From Arbacia lixula (lineage: Eukaryota; Echinodermata; Echinoidea; Arbacioida; Arbaciidae), in contig OZ022585.1 in the NCBI GenBank assembly GCA_963669155.1, positions 12,109,149-12,173,148 of the forward strand: a stretch of 64,000 nucleotides of DNA, written 5' to 3'. Numbering within the stretch: position 1 is the stretch's first letter; the number at the start of each line of letters is the position of its first letter. Positions 1-9,973 of this stretch are shown here, in pieces. Under the pieces are notes generated by a model. It worked only from the letters and a program-made list of their open reading frames with translations. It was not told where the DNA came from and did not search any database. The position numbers and the translations under genes were made by a program.

Positions 1-133
1 GACATACAAACACCTTAATTTCATAGCTTAAAAGATCAAAATATTTCTTGGCATCGTCTGCTTTGGAAAAGCTTCCTGACCATAATGTCAATGTTATACT
101 AGTCTGTGCAATGCTCCGTAAACATGCATGGTC

Positions 134-2620
134 CTATTTAAAGAGCACATGTCGTGGAGACAGATAAGTGCACTGGCTTTGGTCTGACAGATTTGTCAGT
201 AAATCCAGTGGTTGATAATCAATCAGTTCATCTTGAGCAGTGACAATAAAACAGTTTGAACTATTCGTAACTGCATAAGCATGGTAATGGCGATTGTAAC
301 ACATTGTTTCCCACACATGGAGAACAAGTAAAATGTTGTCTTCATGCACCAAGATATGATGGATTTTACCAAATACTGGTAGTTCTTCAACATCAAAGCA
401 AACAAACATTGAAGGCTGATACTTTGTCCCACACATCACGATCCAATTGGTATCAAACACTTGGGTGGAGTAATCAGACATAGGTATTTTCTCCATGACC
501 AGATGAATGCAGTCCGCAGTCAAACTACTTACATGACATTGTTTTCCTGGTCCAACCTGTAACTCCTTCAATGGTTTATTTGCAAGCATGTGATATGCTT
601 GCATCACTTGGTGACGTTTTCCAAGAGATTTACAAATGTTCTTGTAATTTCGAAGGGCATCTGCAACTCTAGCAAAGTAGTCATGCTTTCCTTCGAATCT
701 CATACACCATACATGAACTAAGGGACCTATTTTTCTCAAGCATGTTGGATAATGGATCATCAAATGATGCTTTGGTAAAAGTCCATCATTAGGGAAGATC
801 GTCCGAAAATGAGCATGATGCTCTTCTATCAAAATTCGCAACTGGGCGATAAGACCCGGAGTTAGGCGAGGGGAAAATATGATGTCCATGCACTCTAATA
901 GTTTCAGTATCAATTCCCAGTAAGGGTCATCTTCCTCTATCTTATCTGCGATTACAAATGGGATATGTCTCAAGAGACACCAAGCCTGCATTGCTTTTTG
1001 ACCCAAAGTGTTACCTGCATCTAGTTTGATGTGCGATGGTTTATTTTTCATGTCGGTCTTGCCATAATCATGACTCTGTAGGTTCCAACGCAACTCATTC
1101 AGTGACAATGGGGGATCCATCTCTTGGGTAAGATAACACAATACTAGTTTCAGTTCATACTGTGCCACTCCCTCGAGAATGTCATGCATTATGTCTAACG
1201 AAAAGTTGACAAGAACATGGAAATACATGCATTCATTTAGCATACAACTGTTCTTTATGCCAAAGACATGACCAGCATTTTGTAGCTGTCCAGCTTCCTG
1301 AACATGAAGACTGTATGATTCTCTACTTCTCATCTGATTGATGATTTCTGTAAAGATTTCTTGTGCATCATGTTTGTTTGTCACACACAGACGACAGAAG
1401 TATAAAGCTGTGAAACTTTCCACAAATCCAAATAATGAATTAGCCCCAAGATTGTCAGCACTAAACTGTGTGATTGTTCCCTTCTTAGGAGTACCATCTG
1501 GTAGGCGTATTCCCTTTGTAGAAAGTGTATTCAAATCTTCTACAAGGTGTTGCAGAATTTTACTAAATCCATACTTCTTAATATCAGCTGAATAACAAAT
1601 GGCAGCAAGATGGATATTGTGAAGAGATGAATTAAATTTTGGCGGCAAATTTTTAAGAACAAAATAAAATGCACCCAGCTTGTGAATTGTTTTAGATCCA
1701 AGGGGATTGACGGTAACAAAGTCATCGTAAAAGAAATGTAGTTGTAAGGCGTTTGGATCTTCCTTAAAAAGATCGATTTCACCATAAAGTTCACCATCAC
1801 AAAAATCTCTGATTATACCATCATCACTTTTATGACTATGTGTAACATGGTGCAGCACATCAGGATGTTTTACCAGAGACTCTAAAGATTCCAGTATAGG
1901 TACATAAGTGAAAGTATCACTAACAGCTACCTCTTCAACTTGATTGGTTTCTCTGTTTAGCCGATTTTCATATCTATTACCCAGTGCTATTTCATAAGGT
2001 TTAACCATTCCTTTTCTGCATATGTACTTCATTCTGTGGTAATCTGATTTAAGATTTTCAAATGGAGTTTGAAGAGTCCTTAAATGTGCCTGGATTTCTT
2101 GTAAAGCTAACGAGTCAGGTGGAAGTTCATTACTTTCAAATGCTACTGAAACAGCTGCTGAAGCACTACTAACAATATTTTCTATGAAATCATTAGCAGA
2201 GTCTAGAATGTCATTAACATGTGCTTCTGACATGTTTGGCTTACTACACAATTTTGAAACAAATGCAGAAGCATGTTCTTCAATCTCCTGAGGAGAGAGA
2301 ATGGATGATTCTGGACCTTCTTCTCCTGCATCAGGTTGATCCATATCATCAACTTCAGTATCATCAAACTCATTATCCTCCACAGGTAGCGGTCTTTCAG
2401 GTAGTTCAGGTAATTCATGCTCAAAATTACATGTTACTTCGCGATGACGTAACTTCAAATGTCGTCTATATCCACTAAATGATGAAAACGTTTGGGCACA
2501 AACCCCTTGCCCACACCTGTATATTTGTCCAGCTGAATCACACAATCCATGTGTTTGCCGTAAGTGAGAGAATAAACTATTTATAGTTCTTACTTTTCTG
2601 TGGCATATGTAGCAATTCAT
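134..2620 (-). CDS. C2H2 zinc-finger, transposase-like protein (828 aa)
   Basis: A single open frame of 828 residues with an ATG start. The N-terminus has two C2H2 zinc fingers (C3, C6, H19, H24 and C36, C41, H54, H59), probably DNA-binding. An acidic D/E-rich linker follows at about residues 70-110. The remainder carries motifs I associate with multicopy transposon-derived proteins of fish and invertebrates: DIMHDILEG near 1170-1196, HHLMIHYP near 750, and MRFEGKHDYF near 677-706. The assignment to a Tnp2/CACTA-like or KDZ-like transposase is inference from these motifs; I cannot place the catalytic acidic residues. The frame is intact, so it is a young element or a domesticated gene. The ATG lies only 16 nt after the stop of the exon at 2637-2957, suggesting both belong to one element or transcript. 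Confidence 0.7.
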   Translation of the reverse strand: MNCYICHRKVRTINSLFSHLRQTHGLCDSAGQIYRCGQGVCAQTFSSFSGYRRHLKLRHREVTCNFEHELPELPERPLPVEDNEFDDTEVDDMDQPDAGEEGPESSILSPQEIEEHASAFVSKLCSKPNMSEAHVNDILDSANDFIENIVSSASAAVSVAFESNELPPDSLALQEIQAHLRTLQTPFENLKSDYHRMKYICRKGMVKPYEIALGNRYENRLNRETNQVEEVAVSDTFTYVPILESLESLVKHPDVLHHVTHSHKSDDGIIRDFCDGELYGEIDLFKEDPNALQLHFFYDDFVTVNPLGSKTIHKLGAFYFVLKNLPPKFNSSLHNIHLAAICYSADIKKYGFSKILQHLVEDLNTLSTKGIRLPDGTPKKGTITQFSADNLGANSLFGFVESFTALYFCRLCVTNKHDAQEIFTEIINQMRSRESYSLHVQEAGQLQNAGHVFGIKNSCMLNECMYFHVLVNFSLDIMHDILEGVAQYELKLVLCYLTQEMDPPLSLNELRWNLQSHDYGKTDMKNKPSHIKLDAGNTLGQKAMQAWCLLRHIPFVIADKIEEDDPYWELILKLLECMDIIFSPRLTPGLIAQLRILIEEHHAHFRTIFPNDGLLPKHHLMIHYPTCLRKIGPLVHVWCMRFEGKHDYFARVADALRNYKNICKSLGKRHQVMQAYHMLANKPLKELQVGPGKQCHVSSLTADCIHLVMEKIPMSDYSTQVFDTNWIVMCGTKYQPSMFVCFDVEELPVFGKIHHILVHEDNILLVLHVWETMCYNRHYHAYAVTNSSNCFIVTAQDELIDYQPLDLLTNLSDQSQCTYLSPRHVLFK

Positions 2621-2636
2621 TGTTATTTGTAACTTT

Positions 2637-2957
2637 TTACTCAGACATTAAAAGAGCTCTCATCTCCGTCATTTTCGGGGTTTCATGTGTTGTTGCCTTG
2701 TCAATTCCATAGATGGATGTTTGGATGAACGTGAAGAAACTATGCAGGGGCTTGGCATACATCAGCCCGAAGATATAGTGAAGCTTGAAAAGCACATCAA
2801 ATGCCTGGATGATGTTGGGTTCACATGGGATCGCTCTATGGTCCACAATGACGAAGATTTGTGTAGGGTCACTTTTTCTCACCCCCTTGACGAGGAGGAA
2901 TGGCTGCCACTGCTGGTTCATTGTGGATTCTAGGAAGAGCTCTAAGCTTGCACCAAC
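2637..2957 (-). CDS. Terminal exon of a TE-associated protein of unknown function
   Basis: On the minus strand a pyrimidine-rich acceptor ending in CTGCTCAG precedes an open frame starting V-G-A-S-L-E-L-F and ending at a TAA at 2637-2639. The 106 residues include VDHRAIPC and FKLHYIFGLMY followed by FFTFIQTSIYGID, a C-terminal signature I recognise from many uncharacterised fish and invertebrate proteins linked to transposons. No function is assigned. Exons 1-3 of the likely same gene lie at 8622-8700, 5718-5824 and 4434-4570. Exon 3 ends two bases into a codon while this exon starts in phase 0, so at least one exon between them is missing or was not recognised. The next ORF starts 16 nt downstream. 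Confidence 0.6.
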   Translation of the reverse strand, partial: VGASLELFLESTMNQQWQPFLLVKGVRKSDPTQIFVIVDHRAIPCEPNIIQAFDVLFKLHYIFGLMYAKPLHSFFTFIQTSIYGIDKATTHETPKMTEMRALLMSE

Positions 2958-4433
2958 CTGAGCAGCAAAAAATAAATAAAAGCAGATCTATGCAACATTA
3001 CAATGTAAATTTTTATATTTTCATGGATTTGGGATTAAGACAATTTCATCATCATTGGTATTATGATTCTATTTAAAAAAAAATCACCAATTAGATAAAT
3101 TTAATTGTAGGTGTGCATGATGACAGGCTAAAAAGTTCTATTAAAATTTTAATTGAAGTTTGGACCTTCTTGGAAAGAAATACTATAACATTTTCCAACT
3201 GAGACTTCTTTGAAGTCTTACAAAATGTGATCTAGCTAGTACAATATGTGGAAAAAGTTTCCTCTTTTACAGAATATTCAACATTTAATCTTTTCTAAGG
3301 CCTGTGAATCACTTCTGGTTGCCGCTTTTAAAGGCAATGGTTAGAATTGTGTTCTGTTAAAAAAAAAATCTGAGTTGCATATAGTCCTAAATGTTATGAT
3401 AATTGATGGGATGCAAAAATTAAACTGTGACAAAATTATGCTTCAAAGTTATCAAAGTTATTTAGTGCTTTAAAAAAGTGAAAACTTGAAATATCACCTC
3501 CATAGGCTACTGTGCCAGAATTATTATAGTAGGTGATAATAAATACAATTTTCATAGATATCTTTATATTGAATGTGTTTCTTTAATTATTTTTTTTTTC
3601 TTCTGAATTTCTATACATGTCATACACTGTCGGTTAACCATAATGTTAAATGCATACAGGAGTACTTGCAGAACATAAGAGAACCATGCTAAAACCATTG
3701 TAATTAAGTTATCAATCTGCACAAAATGATTTTTTTTTTGGATATAATTAATGTATGGATCAGTAGCTCTACCAGTCCTGATATAACAAAAATATATCCA
3801 AATAAATCATCACGCGGATATAAAACTATAACACAGAAATGCATATGTGGGACAGTGTTAATGGTATATGCTTGGTCATTTTTTGACATCCCCCAAAAAT
3901 TATTGAACCTTTTAATAGCTTGTGAATGTGATTCTGTTAAATTCAATATATTTCCATACTACGGTGAAAATGCGATATAATGTCAACTGAAAATCAATCA
4001 GCAAGGGCCATCACTTTCACATTTTTTTCCACCATTGACCAGTACTCCAGATTACCTTTTCATTGTGGCTTTTATCTTCAGAAAGAACTGGACACGGAGC
4101 TGCGTGGTGACTTAGGCTGGAACTCATGATTCAACCATGATCATCATACATCACATACATGTATGTGACCTGTCACCACAATATCCTGATAAAGTTGCAC
4201 ATCTTATGAAACTTATGAACATAATAAACATAGAAAGAAAAATACTTTGGGTGAAAAACACAATTTTCAAACTTTTGTAACATCATAACATGTGAAGGTC
4301 ATGAAGACACTTCACTTTCATTTTTTATATCATTAATTATTACAATATTTTGCACTTTCCTGACCTTTGGGTTGCGTGACTTTATCCGTGTATCATGGTG
4401 ACAGGTCACATCACATGCATCTTCTTAACTTAC
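2958..4433 (-). other. Intron or exon-loss interval, no coding seen
   Basis: An AT-rich interval between the last recognisable exon and exon 3 of the TE-associated gene. The homologues I remember have further coding sequence here, but no frame in this interval resembles it. It may be a plain intron with an unrecognised small exon, or a deletion. Open frames at 3704-3980 on both strands are overlapping chance frames. Confidence 0.4.
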
Positions 4434-4570
4434 CCATGCTTTTCCTTCATATGTGCTACGAGCAGGTTCACTAGTATTTTTCTGGTGGTTTCAGTCAATT
4501 TCTTGTCTCTGTCATACTCTGCTAGGACTGCTGCCCCACCTGGTGATGTAGTTAGAATGTCATTCACCAT
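4434..4570 (-). CDS. Exon 3 of TE-associated protein
   Basis: A 137-bp exon bounded by acceptor TTTCCCCAG and donor GTAAGTT. It encodes MVNDILTTSPGGAAVLAEYD and continues through a basic segment to NLLVAHMKEKHG. This DYDR-K-L-x-x-x-R-x-x-LVNLLVAHM pattern recurs in uncharacterised transposon-linked proteins of fish and invertebrates. The exon starts in phase 0, agreeing with the phase-0 end of exon 2 at 5718, and ends two bases into a codon. Confidence 0.6.
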
Positions 4571-5382
4571 CTGGGGAAAAAGTTTTAATTGGAGTAAAGT
4601 CATTGTTTAACATTGTGGTGGAGTGATTTTAAAAATTGTAGAATTGTAACATCTAAGATGTATAATAATGTTCAAATGGATGAATAAACATCAAAGAATG
4701 CAAAAGTTTTGAAAACTATGCCTTTACTATGAAGATATCTATGAACTAAACCGTCAGGGGGATGGTTTACTCCAACACTGTAGTCAATGGGGAAAAGTTA
4801 GCATGGTAAAACCGGTCATTACATTTTCCCTTTTTTTCAGCACTAAACGATCGTTTTGAACCACAATTTTTTTAGGGCTTAGTTTTTACACTAATATGAG
4901 ATCTACTAATAGCATGTAGGACCAGGTATCTTAGATTTTTTTAAACTGGAAATCATGTTAAACAATCACTTTAAATCCAATTGTAGAACACAGTACCAAA
5001 TTGAAGAAAAGAGGACTTGAAAAGATCTCTGACTTGCAAATGTATTTGTCTTTTGACCTGTTTATGTGAAACTTAATTGACGTAATATGGAGTTTGGTTT
5101 CAATCAGGGGGATGTTTCAAGAAGATTAAAGTGTGACTTAAAGTCATGCTAAAGTCATGCTAAAAAACGAGTATATGAAAAATGTAGTAAATCATAGTTT
5201 GTATCTAGTTTTCTTGAGTTCCCTTAATCAATGTAAGCATAAACCACACAATTAAATTTAGATGTTAGTTTGGTTAGTAATTGTGTCCTTAATTGTCTCA
5301 TGAAATTTCTTTCAAAGCAGAATCCGCACCACTGGACTGACACACTCACAGGCAGGACCGTCCTCTTCTTATAGATTTAAGA
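4571..5382 (-). other. Intron 2, distal part; nothing recognised
   Basis: AT-rich intronic sequence between exon 3 and the hAT-type MITE. No ORF, RNA gene or repeat family was recognised. Confidence 0.4.
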
Positions 5383-5390
5383 CTTTAAGT

Positions 5391-5677
5391 TAGGGGTACT
5401 CAACAGTTTTGCAGTGTGGGCCAGACTGTAATTTAAAAATAATGTCGCGGGCCAAGTGGACTAATAGAGCGAAGCGTAAAAATGGGTGGGGTCCAGGGGC
5501 CCACCTTAGGGCCCCTGATGGGATGGGGGTCGAGGGGACGAAGCCCCCCGAAGCTCAATGGTTTTAAGGACATTAACACTGAAAAATCAAGCCACAAGAA
5601 GTCATTTTTTATTTAAAAAAAAAAAAAAAAATCGCGGGCCGGATCTGGCCCAGCGGGCTGCCTGTTGAGAACCCCGG
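5391..5677. mobile_element. Non-autonomous hAT-type MITE with 8-bp target duplication
   Basis: The element is about 287 bp. Its ends are TAGGGGTACTCAACAG and CTGTTGAGAACCCCGG, imperfect terminal inverted repeats. It is flanked on both sides by CTTTAAGT (5383-5390 and 5678-5685), an 8-bp direct repeat typical of hAT target-site duplication. The interior contains the GCGGGCC / GGCCCAGCGGGC words common in hAT-Charlie-like non-autonomous elements, and an A-rich run. It has no coding capacity. Confidence 0.85.
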
Positions 5678-5717
5678 CTTTAAGTCATGAGATCAAAGTG
5701 GACATACATGTACGTAC

Positions 5718-5824
5718 CTCTGCATTATTTGTAGCCCTCCTTTGCACTGCCACAGGTGCAGGGTCATCACTAGCTCCACTTGGTATTTGTACAACTTCTG
5801 TACTCACTGCAGTCATCTTGATTG
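5718..5824 (-). CDS. Exon 2 of TE-associated protein
   Basis: A 107-bp exon bounded by acceptor TTCTCATATAG and donor GTACGTAC. It reads A(split codon)-I-K-M-T-A-V-S-T-E-V-V-Q-I-P and ends ATNNAE. It starts with two bases that complete the one-base overhang of exon 1 and ends in phase 0, which matches exon 3. The consistent phases across three separate exons support a real spliced gene. Confidence 0.55.
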
Positions 5825-6808
5825 CTATATGAGAAATAAAATTACGACAAGTGTGCAGAGTGTTAAAGGGGAAGTTCAGTAGTGGGTGAGAGGGCGCTTC
5901 AGGAAGAAAATTACTTCAGCAGTTGGAATGGAACCACTACGAATATTGATGCATAATGATAACTTACAAATGAAATTAATCTTTGTTTGAGGAAAATCCA
6001 TTCAGAAATGGCTGAAAAATCAATAAATATATTAATCGAGTAAAAGACGCGGCCGTCGTTTTTTACTCGAATTCGAATGACCCATTTGAGAGAAAATCTT
6101 CACTATTTACGCGTATTTAGTTATCCTAGATTGATTTCAATACTACTTTTGTGTCAATATATATTATCAATCATGCCATTCAACAGCAGATATCTTTTTT
6201 ATACTTTGAAAAAGATTGTCATTGAATCGATCATAGATAATCGATTACGAAAATATTTGATCAGTTTTGGCCCATACATCGCTTAGAAGGAAAAATTTCA
6301 GTTAAAGTTTGCTTTCACCCTTGACAACGTTAACAAGTGCTATCTATGGTAATTGACATAGAGATTGTGTGCACCAGCCATAAGTTCCCCACTGTAGACC
6401 TTGAGCCAGCATGCATCATTATTTCAATGGGGCAACAGACCGTCGAGTGTTAGGAGTGAAATATTTCTGTATAAATTATATTACACTGTACCAAAACCTA
6501 CATACCAATTCTAAAATTACTTGATTGACCTTAGTATAGACACTGGTAGCATGAGGAATACTAGTACTAGTAGTAATGTAGCTCACATTTTTTAAATGAA
6601 GATATTGTTATATGATGCCCTTTAATATAGGCTTAACCTCTTGAGTCTTGATCCAAACATTTAATCAGATCACCACATCAATATGCATAGGGGAGAGGGG
6701 GGTTAGTTGGAAGGGTTTTTTTTTTTAGAAATATGTGTATAAAACACAAACAGGTTAAATTTCAGAAACAAATCATATACCAGTGAAAGGGTGGACATCT
6801 ATGTTTGT
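5825..6808. other. Intron 1, proximal part; nothing recognised
   Basis: AT-rich sequence between exon 2 and the MITE at 6809. A 69-codon plus-strand frame at 6077-6286 has no recognisable features and is taken as chance. Confidence 0.4.
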
Positions 6809-7122
6809 TACTGTAAATGCTTTTATTTTCTCGCGATTAAATTTTCGCGCTGAGCGGGTCAAAAACATGTTCGCGGGTTTAAAATTTGTGCTGCACGAGT
6901 ACACACTGGTATTTTTTTATCCAGTGCAAAAAGTGACATGAATTAAACTGACATTTTCAAGCATGGAAATCGCTATATTATCCTAAAGTTATTGAATTAT
7001 AGCATGAAATTCAAAACAGACTTGAAGAAGATGTTTTTTCAGGTTTTAGAATTCGCGCTTGCTGGAGGTAACACGAAATCCGCAGAAATTAATGTACCAC
7101 AAATATTTCCACCTTTACAGTA
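6809..7122. mobile_element. TACTGTAAA-ended MITE
   Basis: A 314-bp segment beginning TACTGTAAATG and ending CCTTTACAGTA, an inverted-repeat pair of at least nine bases that includes a TA at each edge. The subterminal CTCGCGATTAAATTTTCGCG and ATTCGCGC words are typical of short marine-invertebrate MITEs. TA edges would fit a Tc1/mariner-type target, which is inference. Confidence 0.6.
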
Positions 7123-8621
7123 CTAGTTCCACCTTCAAAAATTTCGGTTATTTCAGAAATCCACCATGAACATGAGTCATGACCATATCACAATTTCCAA
7201 CTAACTCCACCTGTGGGGTTAGTTGGAAAATAGTGGTTAGTTGGAAAAACGATACATTGACATGTATATGGCTGAAATATTCACATAAATCCTCATTTAA
7301 TATTTTGTAGGTATGTTTATTTGGTGCCAGGAAGATGACAAATATCAAACAATTTAGGCACCATTAAAAACTAAAAATTAGGCATGCTGCGTGACTTCCA
7401 TGGATTTGTACATACCCTTAAGAGTTCTAAGTCTTAAATTGTAAAACAATGCCATTCACGTGCATTTCAATATTTAGACTGGGAAGAGTAGGCCCTAGCT
7501 GTTTTGTGCAAAGTCATATGCAAATTGCTCCGTTATTATATAATGAGGTTCACCCCAACACAAATATCAGTATGTGGGACCATTTTACTGAGGAAGTACC
7601 CAGGAGTGCTCCCCCCACCATACGAGTCTAATCATAACTTAAGAACGGCATGGCATGTCTGCGAAGCGCCTGGCCCTAACGTAACTTACTGACTCGTTGG
7701 GCCCCTGACCTTGGCCTTGTCTGTCTGCGAATCAAACTCAAAGCACATGCGCGATTCAGTGAGAACAAATGAACTCTAGGCACTAGTTAGTCTCATCATT
7801 TGTGATTTTGTCAGTTTCATACAGAGAATACTGTAGTCTACATGTAGACCTATTCTAGATCTAGGCTATAATGTATCTAGATCTAGGTCGAGAGATCTGC
7901 AGTCATGATTCAGTAATCTATACTGCTGCAAAGCAAGCCAATATACTGAGAAAAGGTCTTTCTACCATTTAATTTGGAAGGCTCAAATGTCCTTCACAAA
8001 ACGCTACAAACTCCGATGCATGTTCGCAGACAGCTAGGGGGTACACTGTCCGGACAGGTTGTAGATCTAGGCCTATATCCGGACAGTCGATTTTAAACAG
8101 CCAATTGAAAAAGTTCACAAGCAAATCTCTTAAATGTTGTAGCACAAACTGTTACACAATATTATAGTGAACAAATATTGATGAGGATTAGCACAAATCA
8201 ATGCATAGTTTTTGTTTAATTTAAAGACAAAAAAGAAGGCTTCATTTTTGTTACGTGTCCCGACACCCAAACCCCCATCCTACTACACATTCATTTTTCC
8301 AATGTTGGACTTGGAATGACACGGCTTTCTCTTTCTAAAACACAATGTTGTAAAAATTTTCACGATATTTTCGGTATGTACTTACTCTTTAGAATATTAG
8401 GAATAACATGAGCAATCACAGAAATAATACAAATATGTCTAGCCCCACTCTTTTTAAATTAAATTGCTTAAGTTAGGGTCGCAGAGTACACAGATCTAGC
8501 TACACACAACAATACAATGCCGTGTACACACGTACACCGCATTGGTCCACAGTACATGCACGTCTGCACTAGCTGACATTAACTGCCTTTTTTATTATCA
8601 ATAATCACAAAAATGGCTTAC
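7123..8621. other. Intron 1, distal part; no gene
   Basis: No coding exon was recognised. Short frames at 7449-7692 look like chance. There is a cluster of AGATCTAGG-type words at about 7850-7890 and again at 8063, with no known function. Confidence 0.35.
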
Positions 8622-8700
8622 CATCTCTTTCAAATTCCTCATAGCTCCCACTAAAGGAAACAATTTTTTTTATTCCTCCAACAACGACACGAACAATCAT
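8622..8700 (-). CDS. Exon 1 (start) of TE-associated protein
   Basis: ATG at 8698-8700 opens MIVRVVVGGIKKIVSFSGSY followed by EEFERD, then donor GTAAGC after one extra base. The basic/hydrophobic beta-hairpin-like start resembles PB1/ubiquitin-like N-termini of transposon-linked proteins (inference). The frame is also open upstream, so an earlier start is possible. The one-base overhang fits exon 2 exactly. The GC-richer sequence immediately upstream (8720-8790) could hold the promoter. Confidence 0.5.
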
Positions 8701-8853
8701 GATGATCTCTCTGGATTGGATGGATTTCGCAGATTTTAAGCGCGGCAGGAAAATGGCGGATTGGCGGCGCAGCCTTAAAAAAAAAATAGCTGTTCCAACT
8801 TTCAACCAATCATGAAGCTGGATTCTTTGCGCATGCCCAATTTTTACTTTTCT

Positions 8854-9153
8854 AACACCCGTTCGGGTGTTAATCGATAACCGGTCTGACAACTTCTACG
8901 GAAATGACACCCGTTTGGTGTTATTTTACCCCAAATTTACACCAAAATACCCGACACCAAATTTGGTGTTGACTTCCGCCCTATAGTGACACCCACTGGT
9001 GTTAATCTTACATTAAAAATAACATCACAATGCTTAACACCAGCTCGGTGTTGAACATTTAACACCCTCTGGTGTTAATCTAACACTGAAAGTAACACCA
9101 CATGCTTAACACCAGCTTGGTGCTGCACATTTTACACCGGCATTTTTGCAGTG
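8854..9153. repeat. Clustered ACACC...GGTGT palindromes (putative MITE)
   Basis: At least six short palindromes of the form AACACC-n(3-5)-GGTGTT lie within 300 bp, for example around 8854, 8907, 8951, 8988, 9040 and 9067. Those from about 8990 onward recur in a loosely tandem unit of roughly 60-70 bp. The segment ends TTTTTGCAGTG, like the end of many DNA-transposon fragments. No coding capacity. Confidence 0.6.
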
Positions 9154-9821
9154 TATATATATATTCTGTCCTTTCCCCGAAAAAGCAGAGTATCTGAAAG
9201 TTTGTAGATGTTCACATTTTTGCAGGAAAACAGTAAAATGTGCATGTTTCTTTATTTCAATGGTCAAACTTGGAAAACCCACTTTTGCATACATGTAGAT
9301 GTTTAGTTATACTGTGTAATGTATACTTTGTTTTTCTTGGGGGGGGGGGGCAGTTTTGCAAATCGTACACCATGTTCACATCACAGACTTTTCCAGGACC
9401 TATTATTCATACGACCAACTGACATTTACATGATTTCATAATCTTTCATAATCGTTCTTAAGTTCAATTTTTTTTTTTTAATTATTGTCCTCGGGAACTT
9501 CTTTTTAATTTTGTCCTTTGACTGGGTAAACCATACATACGCACACACGCATAACACGCAAACACATAATAGACATGGTAGCACTGGAACTGTTTCGATA
9601 CACAAAGCTTTTGGGCGGGATTGTAGTCCTTGAACAATAGTTTGTCATCCAAAAACTGTGTTCAACATGTTCCCGTGCCACAGAATAGACGCACAGTATC
9701 ACTCTCTAGGTAGAAAAAAATGGAATTTAACACCATAAAATTCAGTAAATTGCAAACTTTACTTCTACAAGAATCATTTCATATTTACAAAGGGTGACTG
9801 AAGCTGACAGATCCATGAATA
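9154..9821. other. Intergenic; no gene seen
   Basis: Contains a G10 run at about 9341-9350 and T-rich stretches. No exon was recognised. Confidence 0.35.
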
Positions 9822-9973
9822 CAATAATAATAATAATAATAGAACAGTTCTTGTATAGCGCATTATACCTTTGAAAAAGGTCTCAACGTGCTTAAAAGGA
9901 AAAAGAAAATTAAGAAGAAGAAGAGAGGGAAAGTTGCTGCGAGGTGAATGTCTTGTACTAAGTAAAATGTAGC

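Noticed and set aside
3704-3980. Opposed 80-codon frames as the missing middle exon of the TE-associated gene
   Set aside because: Neither strand's translation resembles the family and splice phases do not fit.
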